Positions 7,969 through 17,197 of a stretch of DNA of 64,000 nucleotides are shown here, one piece after another. This DNA comes from Agromyces albus (GTDB lineage Bacteria; Actinomycetota; Actinomycetes; Actinomycetales; Microbacteriaceae), in contig NZ_JAUSWX010000001.1 of NCBI RefSeq assembly GCF_030815405.1, positions 1,612,001 through 1,676,000 of the forward strand. Reading direction: 5' to 3'. The notes beneath the pieces were generated by a model that saw only the letters and a program-made list of their open reading frames with translations, ran no database searches and was not told the origin of the DNA. A program made the position numbers and the translations under genes. Position 1 is the stretch's first letter; each line of letters starts with the position of its first letter.

Positions 7969-10695
7969 CTAGCTCTCGCCGCCGGCCGATCCGGTGGTGC
8001 CGGCGTTCACGTCGTGCAGCCGGTACTTCTCGATCGCCTGGGCGGGGAGTGCGCGGTCGACTTCACCACGTTCTGCGAGGAGCTCGAGCGTGCGAACCAC
8101 GACCGAAGGTCCGTCGATCTTGAAGAAGCGACGAGCCGCGGGGCGCGTGTCGGAGAAGCCGAAGCCGTCGGCACCGAGCGTTGCGAAATCGCCCGGCACG
8201 TAGGCGCGGATCTGGTCGGGCACGGCGTGCATGAAGTCCGACACCGCGACGAAGGGCCCCTGGGCGCCCGACAGCTTCTGCGTGAGGTACGACGTGCGGC
8301 GCTCGGCGTCGGGGTTCAGGAAGTTGTGCTCGTCGGCGGCGATGCCGTCGCGGCGGAGCTCGGTCCAGCTCGTCACAGACCAGACGTCTGCGGAGACGCC
8401 CCAATCCTGGGCGAGCAGCTCCTGCGCCTCGAGAATCCAGGGCACCGAGACGCCCGACGCGAGCAGTTGCGCCTTCGGGCCCTGCGCCGGCGACTCCGCG
8501 ATGCGGTGGATGCCGCGCACGATACCCTCGACGTCGACGCCCTCGGGCTCGGCCGGCTGAACGAGCGGCTCGTTGTAGACCGTGATGTAGTACATGACGT
8601 TCGGATCGGGGTGGGTGCCGCCGTACATGCGGTTGAGGCCCGAGCGCATGATGTGCCCGATCTCGTAGCCGTATGCGGGGTCGTACGACACGACGGCCGG
8701 GTTCGTCGACGCGAGGAGCAGTGAGTGCCCGTCGGCGTGCTGGAGTCCTTCGCCGGTGAGGGTCGTTCGGCCCGCGGTCGCGGCGATCATGAAGCCGCGC
8801 GCCATCTGGTCGCCCGCGGCCCAGATCGCGTCGCCCGTGCGCTGGAATCCGAACATGGAGTAGAACACGTAGATCGGGATGAGGGGCTCGCCCTCGGTGG
8901 AATACGACGTGCCGACGGCGGTGAACGCGGCGAGCGCACCGGCCTCGTTGATGCCGACGTGGATGATCTGTCCCTGCGGGCTCTCCTTGTAGGCGAGGAG
9001 GAGCTCGCGGTCGACCGACGTGTAGTGCTGGCCGTTCGGGTTGTAGATCTTCGCGTTCGGGAAGAACGCGTCCATGCCGAAGGTGCGCGCCTCGTCGGGG
9101 ATGATCGGCACGATGCGGTTGCCGAAGTCCTTGGCGCGCATCAGGTCTTTCAGGATGCGCACGAACGCCATGGTCGTGGCGATCTCCTGCGTGCCGGAAC
9201 CCTTCTTCGCGATCGCGTACGCGGAGTCGTCGGGCAGCGAGATGGCCGTGTGCTTCGTGCGGCGCTCGGGAAGGTAGCCGCCGAGCGCGCGCCGGCGCTC
9301 GTGCAGGTACTGGATCGCCTCGTCCTGGTCGCCGGGCGTGTAGTACGGCGGCAGGTAGGGGTTCTCCTCGAGCTGGGCGTCCGTGATCGGGATGCGCATC
9401 GCGTCGCGGAAGGTCTTGAGGTTGTCGAGCGTCATCTTCTTCATCTGGTGGGTCGCATTGCGACCCTCGAACGACGGACCGAGGCCGTAGCCCTTGATGG
9501 TCTTCGCGAGGATGACGGTGGGCTGGCCCTTGTGCTCGGCGGCCGCTTTGAACGCGGCGTAGACCTTGCGGTAGTCGTGGCCGCCGCGCTTGAGGCCCCA
9601 GACCTCGTCGTCGCTGAGGTGCGACACGAGCTCGAGCGCCCGCGGGTCGCGGCCGAAGAAGTTCTCACGCACGTAGGCGCCCGACTCCGCCTTGTAGGTC
9701 TGGTAGTCACCGTCGGGCGTGATGTTCATCAGGTTGCGGAGCGCGCCGTCGTTGTCGCGAGCGAGGAGGTCGTCCCATTCGCGGCCCCAGACGACCTTGA
9801 TGACGTTCCAGCCGGCACCGCGGAAGAAGCTCTCGAGCTCCTGGATGATCTTGCCGTTGCCTCGCACGGGGCCGTCGAGTCGCTGCAGGTTGCAGTTCAC
9901 GATGAACGTCAGGTTGTCGAGTCCCTCGTTCGCGGCGACCTGGAGCTGGCCGCGGCTCTCGACCTCGTCCATCTCGCCGTCACCGAGGAAGGCCCAGACG
10001 TGCTGGTCGGAGGCGTCCTTGATGCCGCGGTTGGTCAGGTACTTGTTCGCCTGCGCCTGGTAGATCGCATTGATCGGACCGAGGCCCATCGACACCGTCG
10101 GGAACTGCCAGAACTCGGGCATGAGCCGCGGGTGCGGGTAGGACGACAGGCCGTTGGGGGCGTGGGACTTCTCCTGGCGGAACCCGTCGAGCTGGTCGGC
10201 GCCGAGCCGGCCCTCGAGGAATGCGCGGGCGTAGGTGCCGGGCGACGCGTGGCCCTGGATGAAGATCTGGTCGCCGCCGCCGGGGTGGTCCTGCCCGCGG
10301 AAGAAGTGGTTGAAGCCCACTTCGTAGAGCGCTGCGGATGACGCGTACGTCGAGATGTGCCCGCCGACCGCGATGCCGGGGCGCTGGGAGCGGTGCACGA
10401 GCATGGCCGCGTTCCAGCGGATCCACGCGCGGTAGCGGCGCTCGATCTCCTCGTCACCCGGGAAGTCGGGCTCGTTCTCGGGCGCGATCGTGTTCAGGTA
10501 GTCGGTCGTGGGCACCATCGGCACGCCGAGGTGCAGCTCCTTCGAGCGCTTGAGCAGGCTGAGCATGATCTCGCGCGCCCGCTGGTGGCCCTTCTCGGCG
10601 ACGAGCGCATCGAGGGATTCGGACCATTCGGATGTCTCGTCGGGATCCGAGTCCATCGCCTCGACCGAGTAGGGGTCCTGGTCGTTGACAGTCAC
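7969..10695 (-). CDS. aceE: Pyruvate dehydrogenase E1 component, homodimeric type
   Basis: A 908-residue thiamine diphosphate enzyme that decarboxylates pyruvate and passes the acetyl group to lipoyl-E2. The diphosphate/Mg site reads [12 protein letters not shown] and continues to [16 protein letters not shown]; the pyrimidine domain holds [23 protein letters not shown] (reported here in part). Length matches the homodimeric family of gammaproteobacteria and actinobacteria rather than the alpha/beta type. Start GTG 10695 is preceded by AGAGG. No E2 or E3 gene adjoins; they are at 27.8-30.9 kb, as in other actinobacteria where one E2 serves several complexes. The gene is followed at once by fasR, linking acetyl-CoA supply and its use in fatty acid synthesis. 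Confidence 0.95.
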   Translation of the reverse strand: MTVNDQDPYSVEAMDSDPDETSEWSESLDALVAEKGHQRAREIMLSLLKRSKELHLGVPMVPTTDYLNTIAPENEPDFPGDEEIERRYRAWIRWNAAMLVHRSQRPGIAVGGHISTYASSAALYEVGFNHFFRGQDHPGGGDQIFIQGHASPGTYARAFLEGRLGADQLDGFRQEKSHAPNGLSSYPHPRLMPEFWQFPTVSMGLGPINAIYQAQANKYLTNRGIKDASDQHVWAFLGDGEMDEVESRGQLQVAANEGLDNLTFIVNCNLQRLDGPVRGNGKIIQELESFFRGAGWNVIKVVWGREWDDLLARDNDGALRNLMNITPDGDYQTYKAESGAYVRENFFGRDPRALELVSHLSDDEVWGLKRGGHDYRKVYAAFKAAAEHKGQPTVILAKTIKGYGLGPSFEGRNATHQMKKMTLDNLKTFRDAMRIPITDAQLEENPYLPPYYTPGDQDEAIQYLHERRRALGGYLPERRTKHTAISLPDDSAYAIAKKGSGTQEIATTMAFVRILKDLMRAKDFGNRIVPIIPDEARTFGMDAFFPNAKIYNPNGQHYTSVDRELLLAYKESPQGQIIHVGINEAGALAAFTAVGTSYSTEGEPLIPIYVFYSMFGFQRTGDAIWAAGDQMARGFMIAATAGRTTLTGEGLQHADGHSLLLASTNPAVVSYDPAYGYEIGHIMRSGLNRMYGGTHPDPNVMYYITVYNEPLVQPAEPEGVDVEGIVRGIHRIAESPAQGPKAQLLASGVSVPWILEAQELLAQDWGVSADVWSVTSWTELRRDGIAADEHNFLNPDAERRTSYLTQKLSGAQGPFVAVSDFMHAVPDQIRAYVPGDFATLGADGFGFSDTRPAARRFFKIDGPSVVVRTLELLAERGEVDRALPAQAIEKYRLHDVNAGTTGSAGGES

Positions 10696-10865
10696 ACTCG
10701 ACCTCTCTTTTCAGCAGATCATGCCTGCGGTGTGGGGCGTGCGCACGACGAAGCGGACCGGATCACGGTCGCATGGCACCACGCCATCCTAGTGATTCTA
10801 TGCCTGCGCCGCCGGGGCTAGGCTGGGCGCGCGTCCACTCGAACCACCACGAAAGCGCACCGCCC

Positions 10866-11324
10866 ATGATCCTTGCACGAGGGGCCGTCGCCCCCGACTT
10901 CGCCCTCGCGAACCAGTTCGGCCAGACGGTGCGGCTCGGCGACTTCACGGGGAGGACGCCCGTCACGCTCGTCTTCTTCCCGCTCGCCTTCTCGCGGGTC
11001 TGCCACAGCGAGCTGTGCGAGCTGCGCGACAACTTCTCGATGTTCGAGGCCGCCGGCACCCAGCTCCTCGGCGTCTCGGTCGACTCGAAGCACACGCTCC
11101 GCGCATGGGCGGAGGCCGAGTCGTACGGGTTCCCTTTGCTGTCGGACTTCTGGCCGCACGGCGCGGTCGCGGCGTCGTTCGGCGCATTCGACGAGTCGAC
11201 CGGGCTCGCCCTGCGTGCGACGTTCGTGATCGGGGCCGACGGCATCGTGCGGGAGAGCTTCACGTCGCCGCGCGGCGAGGCCCGCTCGCTCGACCAATAC
11301 CGCGCAGCGCTCGCAGGGCAGTGA
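10866..11324 (+). CDS. ahpE: AhpE-type peroxiredoxin
   Basis: A 152-residue thioredoxin-fold peroxidase. The peroxidatic Cys lies in FFPLAFSRVCHSELCEL, and the later FPLLSDFWPHGAV segment is diagnostic for the AhpE group. Unlike M. tuberculosis AhpE as I recall it, this protein has a second Cys five positions after the first, the spacing of the resolving Cys in bacterioferritin comigratory/PrxQ proteins. ATG 10866 is chosen because homology begins there; a TAGGCT box at 10819-10824 would give a leader of about 35 bases. The product reduces organic peroxides or peroxynitrite in the cytoplasm. It diverges from aceE, as ahpE lies near aceE in M. tuberculosis. Confidence 0.9.
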   Translation: MILARGAVAPDFALANQFGQTVRLGDFTGRTPVTLVFFPLAFSRVCHSELCELRDNFSMFEAAGTQLLGVSVDSKHTLRAWAEAESYGFPLLSDFWPHGAVAASFGAFDESTGLALRATFVIGADGIVRESFTSPRGEARSLDQYRAALAGQ

Positions 11325-11369
11325 CGGAGTCGCGGCGACATCCGCTCTCTGCTCCGCTGCAGGTGGGGC

Positions 11370-12068
11370 TCAGTCCAGAATGCTGACCGAGCGAGCGATC
11401 ACGAGAGCGAGGATCACGAATCCGCCGAACGCCTGGAGTCCCATCAACAGCTTCATGCGCTGAGACAGCGGCATCGAGTCGCTCGCGCTGAACGCCATCG
11501 AGTTCGAGAGCGACGTGTAGAAGTAGTCGATGAAACTGGGCGTCCAGTCATGAACGGCCGAAGATCGCACCGCGACCTCGGCGACCGCGTCTTCGTCCTC
11601 GTCTTGCGAGAAGCGAAGGTCGGCGGCCGGCAACTCGGTCCTTGCCCAGGTCGTCCGCACCACAGGACCACCCCGGTCCATGTCCCAGTACAGCAAAGCG
11701 AACCCGATGACATTCGCGACCCACACCTGAAGGGCGGCGATCAGCAGGCCGGGTGCGTCGTGACGCCCCTCCACGAGCTTGAACACGAGCAGCACGAGCG
11801 TCACCTGATTCGCGAGGACCAGAAGCAGGGCCAGTCCCACCGACAATGCCCTCGACCATGCCGTCTGACGGATCAGCCGGTGCGGATTGACTGCGACGAG
11901 CGGGATCAGCGATGCCAGGCCGGCGCCCACGACCACGAACCTCAGGCCGCCGACCAGTTCGTTCGGCAGGAATGCGTAGAGGGCGAGCGCCGCGAGGAGT
12001 CCAACGACCGCCGGCCAGCGATGCTCTGCTTCCGTCGTGCGACTCGGGTGTCTCTGTGCAGCCTCCAT
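11370..12068 (-). CDS. Membrane protein with degenerate ion-channel pore domain
   Basis: A 232-residue protein with about five predicted membrane helices: two near residues 20-60, two near 75-130 and one at the C-terminus. The last 60 residues resemble the pore half of two-helix potassium channels: FIDYFYTSLSNSMAFSAS followed by a turn and a final helix LQAFGGFVILALVIARSV. The place of the TVGYGD selectivity filter is taken by SMAFSASD, so potassium selectivity is unlikely. An acidic loop (RFSQDEDEDAVAEV) precedes the pore-like region. A TAGACT box ends 7 bases before the ATG, so the mRNA is probably leaderless. Function unknown. Confidence 0.65.
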   Translation of the reverse strand: MEAAQRHPSRTTEAEHRWPAVVGLLAALALYAFLPNELVGGLRFVVVGAGLASLIPLVAVNPHRLIRQTAWSRALSVGLALLLVLANQVTLVLLVFKLVEGRHDAPGLLIAALQVWVANVIGFALLYWDMDRGGPVVRTTWARTELPAADLRFSQDEDEDAVAEVAVRSSAVHDWTPSFIDYFYTSLSNSMAFSASDSMPLSQRMKLLMGLQAFGGFVILALVIARSVSILD

Positions 12069-12075
12069 GGGCGCG

Positions 12076-12081
12076 AGTCTA
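12076..12081 (-). promoter_or_regulatory. -10 box TAGACT of the channel-like gene
   Basis: TAGACT on the minus strand with a 7-base gap to the ATG at 12068; no Shine-Dalgarno sequence fits between, so transcription probably starts at the A of the ATG. Confidence 0.55.
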
Positions 12082-12119
12082 AGGAGGCTCGGATACCATG
12101 GGGGTGCGCCGCGCGGCGT

Positions 12120-12192
12120 GGGCCTTTAGCTCAGTTGGTAGAGCGCCACGTTTACACCGTGGATGTCGTCGGTTCGAGCCCGGCAGGGCCCA
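12120..12192 (+). tRNA. tRNA-Val (anticodon TAC)
   Basis: A complete cloverleaf of 73 bases: acceptor GGGCCTT/AGGGCCC with one G-U pair, T8-A9, D arm, anticodon stem CCACG/CGTGG with loop TTTACAC (anticodon TAC, reading GTA and probably GTG valine codons), T arm GTCGG-TTCGAGC-CCGGC and discriminator A at 12192. CCA is not encoded (CTT follows). Confidence 0.95.
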
Positions 12193-12234
12193 CTTCACGG
12201 TTCGCGCGTCGCGGCCCTCCGACACGGGCGGCGC

Positions 12235-12240
12235 TAGGCT
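12235..12240 (+). promoter_or_regulatory. -10 box TAGGCT of the Nif3-like gene
   Basis: TAGGCT followed by 6 bases and then the GTG at 12247; a leaderless start. Confidence 0.55.
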
Positions 12241-12246
12241 GGGCGG

Positions 12247-13065
12247 GTGCCTGCAGTCCTCGCCGAAGTCCTGACGACGGTCGATCGACTCTGGCCGCTC
12301 TCCGGCGCCGAAGCGTGGGACGCCCCCGGCCTGGTGACGGGTGACCCCGATGCCTCGGTGCGCCGCATCCTGCTCGCCGTCGATGCCGTGGGAGCCACCG
12401 TCGACGAGGCCGTCGATCGTGACGCCGACCTCCTGATCGCCCACCACCCGTTGCTCCTGCGCGGCGTGACGAGCATCGCCGAAGACCGCTACAAGGGCGC
12501 GCTCCTCGCGCGGCTCATCAGGGCCGGCTGCGCGCTCGTCGCGGCACACACCAACGCCGACGTCGTCGAGGAGGGCACCTCTGCCGTGCTCGCGGCGCGA
12601 CTCGAGCTCCTCGACTCGCGGCCGATCGTGCCCGGCACCGATCCTTCCCTGGGGCTCGGCCGTGTCGGCCGGCTCGCGGAGCCCACGACACTCGGCCGCC
12701 TGGCGCGTACGCTCGCCGAGCTCCTCCCCGCGACCGCGACCGGTGTGCGGGTGTCGGGCGGGTTCGACGACCACGTGCAGACCATCGCAGTGTGCGGGGG
12801 AGCCGGGGACTCCCTGCTCGGCGACCCTGCGGTGCTCGGCGCCGATGTCTACATCACGGCCGACCTCCGCCACCATCCGGCGTCGGAGGCCCGCGAGCAG
12901 GCGCTGCTCGCGGGTGGGCCGGCGCTCATCGACGTGTCGCACTGGGCGAGCGAGTGGCTCTGGCTCGATGCAGCGGCGGCCCAGCTGCAGAGCGCCCATC
13001 CCGACCTCGAGGTGCTCGTGAGCGACCTCCGCACCGATCCCTGGGACTTCCAGGTCGTGCAATGA
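12247..13065 (+). CDS. Nif3-like dinuclear metal centre hexameric protein
   Basis: A 272-residue protein of the Nif3/YbgI family, which forms toroidal hexamers with a two-metal site in each subunit. Metal ligands are visible: LIAHHPLLLRG and LVAAHTNADV in the N-terminal half, and DLRHHPASEA and IDVSHWASEW in the C-terminal half. The biochemical reaction of the family is not settled; related members have been described as GTP cyclohydrolase-like or NIF3 hydrolases. The start is GTG 12247 with a -10 box immediately upstream and no ribosome site. It is followed 61 bases later by the zinc-ribbon coiled-coil gene, the same pair as Rv2230c-Rv2229c of M. tuberculosis. Confidence 0.9.
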   Translation: MPAVLAEVLTTVDRLWPLSGAEAWDAPGLVTGDPDASVRRILLAVDAVGATVDEAVDRDADLLIAHHPLLLRGVTSIAEDRYKGALLARLIRAGCALVAAHTNADVVEEGTSAVLAARLELLDSRPIVPGTDPSLGLGRVGRLAEPTTLGRLARTLAELLPATATGVRVSGGFDDHVQTIAVCGGAGDSLLGDPAVLGADVYITADLRHHPASEAREQALLAGGPALIDVSHWASEWLWLDAAAAQLQSAHPDLEVLVSDLRTDPWDFQVVQ

Positions 13066-13126
13066 TGACTCCCTCCATCTCCACCCCCACATCGACCTCC
13101 ACACCGACCCCCACGAGGAGCACCAC

Positions 13127-13864
13127 GTGAAGGCCACCCCAGCCGAACAGCAGGAACTGCTGCGACTGCAGTCCCTCGACACCCGCCTGCAGCAGATCGC
13201 ACACCGTCTCGGTTCGCTGCCGCAGTCGGCAGCCCTCGCCGAGCTCGCGACCCGCGATGAGGTCGTGCGCCGTTCGCGCGCCGAGGCGGTCGGCGGTCTC
13301 GAAGACGCCCGTACCGAGCTCAAGCGCCTCGAGTCCGACGTCGCCGTCGTCGAGGCGCGCATCAAGCGCGATGGCGAACGGCTGCAGCAGACCTCGTCGG
13401 TGAAGGATGTCGCGGGCCTCGAGTCCGAGCTCGCCTCACTGACGAAGCGACTCTCCGATCTCGAGGACATCGAGCTCGCGGTCATGGAGCGTGTCGAGGC
13501 GGCCGAGGGCGTCGTCGCCGGAATCGACGAGCAGCGTGCCGCGATCGCGGCCGAGGTCGCGACCCTCGAGGCCGAGCGTGATGCCGCCGCAGCCGAGTTC
13601 AACACCGAGCGCGACCACGCCGAACGCGATCGCGGGGTCGTCGCCACGACGTTGCCGCACGATCTCATCGCCCTCTACGAGCAGCGCCGTGTGCGCGGTG
13701 GTGGCGTCGGCGCGGCGCACCTGCGCCAGCGCACGTGCGGCGGGTGCACGATCACGTTCACGGGTTCCGATCTCGAGAGCGTGCGGCGAGCGGCATCCGA
13801 CGACGTGCTGTTCTGCCCTGAGTGCGACCGGATCCTCGTGCGCACCGACGAATCCGGCCTCTGA
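13127..13864 (+). CDS. Coiled-coil protein with C4 zinc ribbon
   Basis: A 245-residue protein: about 175 residues of charged helical coiled coil (heptads from residue 5 to 180), then a zinc ribbon with Cys pairs in RTCGGCTI and LFCPECDRI. The family (with Rv2229c) is conserved across actinobacteria and often annotated as a putative nucleic-acid-binding protein. The GTG start at 13127 follows a GAGGAG. The 61-base gap to the Nif3 gene is almost all C/T/A repeats of the form CTCCACCCC, and the pair is probably one operon. No enzymatic function is visible; a scaffold or RNA-binding role is only a guess. Confidence 0.85.
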   Translation: MKATPAEQQELLRLQSLDTRLQQIAHRLGSLPQSAALAELATRDEVVRRSRAEAVGGLEDARTELKRLESDVAVVEARIKRDGERLQQTSSVKDVAGLESELASLTKRLSDLEDIELAVMERVEAAEGVVAGIDEQRAAIAAEVATLEAERDAAAAEFNTERDHAERDRGVVATTLPHDLIALYEQRRVRGGGVGAAHLRQRTCGGCTITFTGSDLESVRRAASDDVLFCPECDRILVRTDESGL

Positions 13865-13928
13865 CGCCGCGACTGCTCGTCGTGGTGGCGGACCCCTGAC
13901 CATGGATCTGGGGTCCGGGTTCGGGCTG

Positions 13929-13934
13929 TACACT
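13929..13934 (+). promoter_or_regulatory. -10 box TACACT of rnpB
   Basis: TACACT ends 7 bases before the predicted 5' base of RNase P RNA at 13941, the normal distance to a transcription start. I do not see a convincing -35. Confidence 0.5.
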
Positions 13935-13940
13935 TGACTT

Positions 13941-14341
<401 letters not shown>

Positions 14342-14350
14342 CAAACGCGC

Positions 14351-14382
14351 GGCGCCCCTAACGTGCGGCGCCCCTAACGTGC
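14351..14382. repeat. Exact 16-bp tandem duplication at the rnpB/ppgK junction
   Basis: GGCGCCCCTAACGTGC occurs at 14351-14366 and again at 14367-14382 with no gap. The ppgK stop codon (14374-14376) lies in the second copy, so the duplication did not disturb the protein. It sits 10 bases beyond the rnpB 3' end. Confidence 0.9.
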
Positions 14383-15126
14383 AGCGAGCGCCGCCGCGCC
14401 GAGAATCCCGGCGTTGTTGCGGTGCACCGCCGGCACGATCGGCGTCGTGAGCTTGAGCAGCGGCAGGAACTGCTCGTGGTGCTTCGAGACGCCCCCTCCG
14501 ACGACGAGGAGGTCGGGCGTGAACAGGAACTCGACCGTGTCGAAGAACCGCTGCAGCCGTGCCGCCCATTCCTTCCAGCTGAGCGACTCGCGCTCCATCG
14601 CCGAATACGCGGCGCGCTTCTCGGCGTGCACGCCGTCGACCTCCATGTGGCCGAGTTCGGTGTTCGGCACGAGCACGCCGTCGTAGATGAAGGCCGTGCC
14701 GATGCCGGTGCCGAGCGTCGCGAGGATGACGAGACCGTCGACGCCGACGGCGGCGCCGTAGCGCGACTCGGCGAAGCCCGCGGCATCCGCGTCGTTGATG
14801 AAGTGGATCTCGCGACCGAGTTCCTTCTCGAACAGCTCCTCGGCGGGCAGGCCGATCCAATCTTCTGAGATGTTCGCCGCCGAGAGGGTGTAGCCGTGCT
14901 TCACGACCGACGGGAAGCACACTCCGAGGGGCAGCGTGGGGCCCGCGTCGGAGGCGATCACGGCGAGGAGTTCGTCGGTGGCCTCGAGGATGTCGGCGGG
15001 CCGCCCGCCCTCGGGAGTCGCGACCTTCCGGCGCTCGGTGAGGAGCTCTCCGGTGCCGAGGTCGACGACTGCCCCCTTGATGCCCGTGCCGCCGATGTCG
15101 ATGCCGATCGCGTGCTCACTCGCCAT
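14374..15126 (-). CDS. ppgK: Polyphosphate glucokinase
   Basis: A 250-residue ROK-family kinase that phosphorylates glucose with polyphosphate or ATP. The phosphate loop GIDIGGTGIKGAVVD is at residues 8-22; the catalytic Asp is in HFINDADAAGFAES; the second phosphate motif is LATLGTGIGTAF; the C-terminal VVGGGVSKHH fits the family. The ROK zinc site (CxCGxxGC) is absent, as in actinobacterial PpgK. The gene stands between rnpB and map, both unrelated in function. Confidence 0.92.
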   Translation of the reverse strand: MASEHAIGIDIGGTGIKGAVVDLGTGELLTERRKVATPEGGRPADILEATDELLAVIASDAGPTLPLGVCFPSVVKHGYTLSAANISEDWIGLPAEELFEKELGREIHFINDADAAGFAESRYGAAVGVDGLVILATLGTGIGTAFIYDGVLVPNTELGHMEVDGVHAEKRAAYSAMERESLSWKEWAARLQRFFDTVEFLFTPDLLVVGGGVSKHHEQFLPLLKLTTPIVPAVHRNNAGILGAAALAAR

Positions 15127-15156
15127 GGCGCCACACTATCGCGTCGGCGGATGCGC

Positions 15157-16020
15157 TCAGGGCAGGGTCAGGATGTCGGCGCCGCGTTCCGTGACCACGA
15201 GCGTGTGCTCGAACTGTGCGGTGAGCGATCCGTCGCGAGTGACGACGGTCCACTCGTCGGGCCAGAGGTCCCACTCGATGCCGCCGATGGTGAGCATCGG
15301 CTCGATGGTGAAGACCATGCCCGGCTCCATCACGGTGTCGAACTCTGGGGCGTCGTAGTGGGGGATGATGAGGCCCGAGTGGAAGGCGCGGCCCACGCCG
15401 TGACCGGTGTAGTCGCGGACCACGCCGTAGCCGAATCGGCGGGCGTAGGCCTCGATCGCGCGACCGATGACGTTGACCTGGCGGCCGGGCGCCACGGCGC
15501 GGATGCCGCGCGCGAGCGCCTCGCGCGTCCGCTCCACGAGGAGTGCAGCCTCCTCCCTCGTCTCGCCGACGAGGAACGTGTGGTTCAGGTCGCCGTGGAA
15601 CCCGTCGAGGTAGGCGGTGACGTCGATGTTGACGAGGTCGCCGTCGCCGAGCACGGTGTCGTCGGGGATGCCGTGGCAGATGACCTCGTTCACCGATGTG
15701 CACGACGACTTCGGGAAGCCGCGGTAGCCGAGCGTCGACGGGTACGCCCCGTGCCCGACCACGTACTCGTGCACGATGCGGTCGAGTTCCTCGGTCGTGA
15801 CGCCCGGACGGATGGCGGCTGCCGCGGCTTCGATCGCCCGTGCCGCCACTCGCCCTGCAGCGCGGACTCCCTCGACCTCGGCGGGGGAGTACAGGTCGCC
15901 GCCGGTGTACGGCGAGGGAGCTCGCCTGCCGACGTACTCGGGGCGACGGATCTCGGCGGGAACGGCTCGCGTCGGCGACAGGCGGCCGGGGATCAGGGTG
16001 CCGTGGGCGTTCTTGGGCAT
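15157..16020 (-). CDS. map: Methionine aminopeptidase, type I
   Basis: A 287-residue enzyme that removes the initiator Met from nascent proteins. Five metal ligands are visible: two Asp in [18 protein letters not shown], His in [10 protein letters not shown], Glu in FTIEPML and Glu in QFEHTLVV. An N-terminal extension of about 40 residues with proline-rich segments ([16 protein letters not shown]) matches the MetAP1c type of actinobacteria, thought to touch the ribosome. ATG 16020 is only 11 bases from the ATG of the divergent small gene, and TAGGCT at 16027-16032 on this strand ends 6 bases before it; the mRNA should be leaderless. Confidence 0.95.
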   Translation of the reverse strand: MPKNAHGTLIPGRLSPTRAVPAEIRRPEYVGRRAPSPYTGGDLYSPAEVEGVRAAGRVAARAIEAAAAAIRPGVTTEELDRIVHEYVVGHGAYPSTLGYRGFPKSSCTSVNEVICHGIPDDTVLGDGDLVNIDVTAYLDGFHGDLNHTFLVGETREEAALLVERTREALARGIRAVAPGRQVNVIGRAIEAYARRFGYGVVRDYTGHGVGRAFHSGLIIPHYDAPEFDTVMEPGMVFTIEPMLTIGGIEWDLWPDEWTVVTRDGSLTAQFEHTLVVTERGADILTLP

Positions 16021-16032
16021 AGGATCAGCCTA
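16020..16032. promoter_or_regulatory. Overlapping divergent -10 boxes between map and the 61-residue gene
   Basis: The sequence CATAGGATCAGCCTATG holds both starts. TAGGAT (16020-16025, plus) ends 6 bases before ATG 16032; TAGGCT (16032-16027, minus) ends 6 bases before the map ATG at 16020. Each hexamer uses bases of the other gene's start codon. Confidence 0.6.
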
Positions 16033-16217
16033 TGGCCGAGGACGTCGAGCACTTGTTCTGGTACAACATGCGAACCGGCGAGGTGGAGCACGGCTTCGAG
16101 TCGCCCTCCGTCGATCGGGTCGGCCCGTTCGAGACGCGAGCCGAGGCCGAGCATGCGCTCGAGATCCTGCGGGCGAACAGCGCCAAATGGGCCGAGGAAG
16201 AGGCCGCCGAGGAGTAG
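16032..16217 (+). CDS. Small SPOR-like protein of unknown function
   Basis: A 61-residue acidic protein. It opens EHLFWYNMRTGEVEHG and continues with VDRVGPFETRAEAEHAL, which resembles the conserved part of a SPOR repeat (V-G-P-F-x-T-R-A-E-A) that binds denuded peptidoglycan; here the domain would be minimal. The start codon is leaderless, 6 bases after TAGGAT. The stop is 6 bases from the panB stop on the other strand. Many Microbacteriaceae carry a gene of this kind beside map as far as I recall. Function unknown; the SPOR link is inference. Confidence 0.75.
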   Translation: MAEDVEHLFWYNMRTGEVEHGFESPSVDRVGPFETRAEAEHALEILRANSAKWAEEEAAEE

Positions 16218-16223
16218 CCCCGG

Positions 16224-17111
16224 CTATTCGTAGCTGTGCTCGCTGTTCGGGTAGCTGCCCGACTCGACGTCCTCACGCCACTCCTTCGCCGCCGAGCTGA
16301 GGATGCCCGAGAGGTTCGCGTACTGCTTCACGAACTTCGGCACGCGCCCGATCGTGAGGCCCGCCCAGTCGGTCCAGACGAGCAACTGCCCGTCGGTGTA
16401 GGGACCCGCCCCGACGCTGATGGTGGGAATCTGGAGCATCTCGGTGACCTGCCGGGCCGCGTCGGCCGGCACCATCTCGAGGACGACTGCGAAGGCACCT
16501 GCATCCTGAACGGCCTTCGCATCAGCGAGGAGCCGCTTGACGCCCTCGCCCCGGCCCTGGATGACGTGGCCGCCGAGTCCGTGCTCGCTCTGCGGGGTGT
16601 AGCCGATGTGGGCCATCACGGGAATTCCGGCCTGCACGATGCGGCGGATCTGCTTCTGGCTGCGTTCGCCGCCCTCGAGCTTCACGGCGTGCGCCCCGGT
16701 CTCCTTCATGAATCGCACGGCGGTGTGGAGCGCGTCCTCAGGGCCGTTCTCATAGGAGCCGAACGGCATGTCGGCGACGACGAAGGCGCGCTTGACGGCG
16801 CCCGCGACCGCGCGCGTGAGCGGAATCAGGTCGTCGACCCTGACCGGCAGGGTGGTCTCGTAGCCGAGCACGTTGTTGCCGGCGGAGTCGCCCACGAGCA
16901 GGAAGTCGATTCCGGCCTCGTCGAAGATGCGCGCGGTGAGCTGGTCATAGCTCGTGAGCCCGGTGATCTTGATGCCGTCGCGCTTCGCATTCTGGAAGTG
17001 CCTCGTGCGCACCCTCTTGGGTCCGCCGGTCGCGGCTGTGCCGCCGTACGGGTTCTGCTCGACTCCCGTCGAGGTGTCGGATGCTGCGGTCTTCGCGGGC
17101 TGGTCGGACAT
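16224..17111 (-). CDS. panB: 3-methyl-2-oxobutanoate hydroxymethyltransferase
   Basis: A 295-residue enzyme of pantothenate synthesis; it adds a hydroxymethyl group from methylene-tetrahydrofolate to 2-oxoisovalerate. The metal-binding Asp lies in LLVGDSAGNNV and the second in VVADMPFGSY; the folate/substrate region reads HIGYTPQSEHGLGG, and the catalytic Glu is in VLEMVPAD. The first 35 residues are a poorly conserved extension. ATG 17111 is preferred over the upstream ATG 17129 because homologues begin near it, but both lack a clear ribosome site. No panC or panD is in the window. It diverges from glnA2. Confidence 0.93.
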   Translation of the reverse strand: MSDQPAKTAASDTSTGVEQNPYGGTAATGGPKRVRTRHFQNAKRDGIKITGLTSYDQLTARIFDEAGIDFLLVGDSAGNNVLGYETTLPVRVDDLIPLTRAVAGAVKRAFVVADMPFGSYENGPEDALHTAVRFMKETGAHAVKLEGGERSQKQIRRIVQAGIPVMAHIGYTPQSEHGLGGHVIQGRGEGVKRLLADAKAVQDAGAFAVVLEMVPADAARQVTEMLQIPTISVGAGPYTDGQLLVWTDWAGLTIGRVPKFVKQYANLSGILSSAAKEWREDVESGSYPNSEHSYE

Positions 17112-17197
17112 GTCGCCAGTCTCGCACACGGCACAGGCACGAGCGGCGTGCCGTGGGTTCGCGAGCCAGTACCCTAGAGGAGCGAGAGAGGGTGTGG

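Noticed and set aside
8725..10341. A 538-codon open frame antisense to aceE
   Set aside because: Shadow of a conserved gene; low-complexity Arg/Val/Asp-rich sequence.
12192..12195. Encoded CCA end of tRNA-Val
   Set aside because: The discriminator A is followed by CTT, so CCA must be added after transcription.
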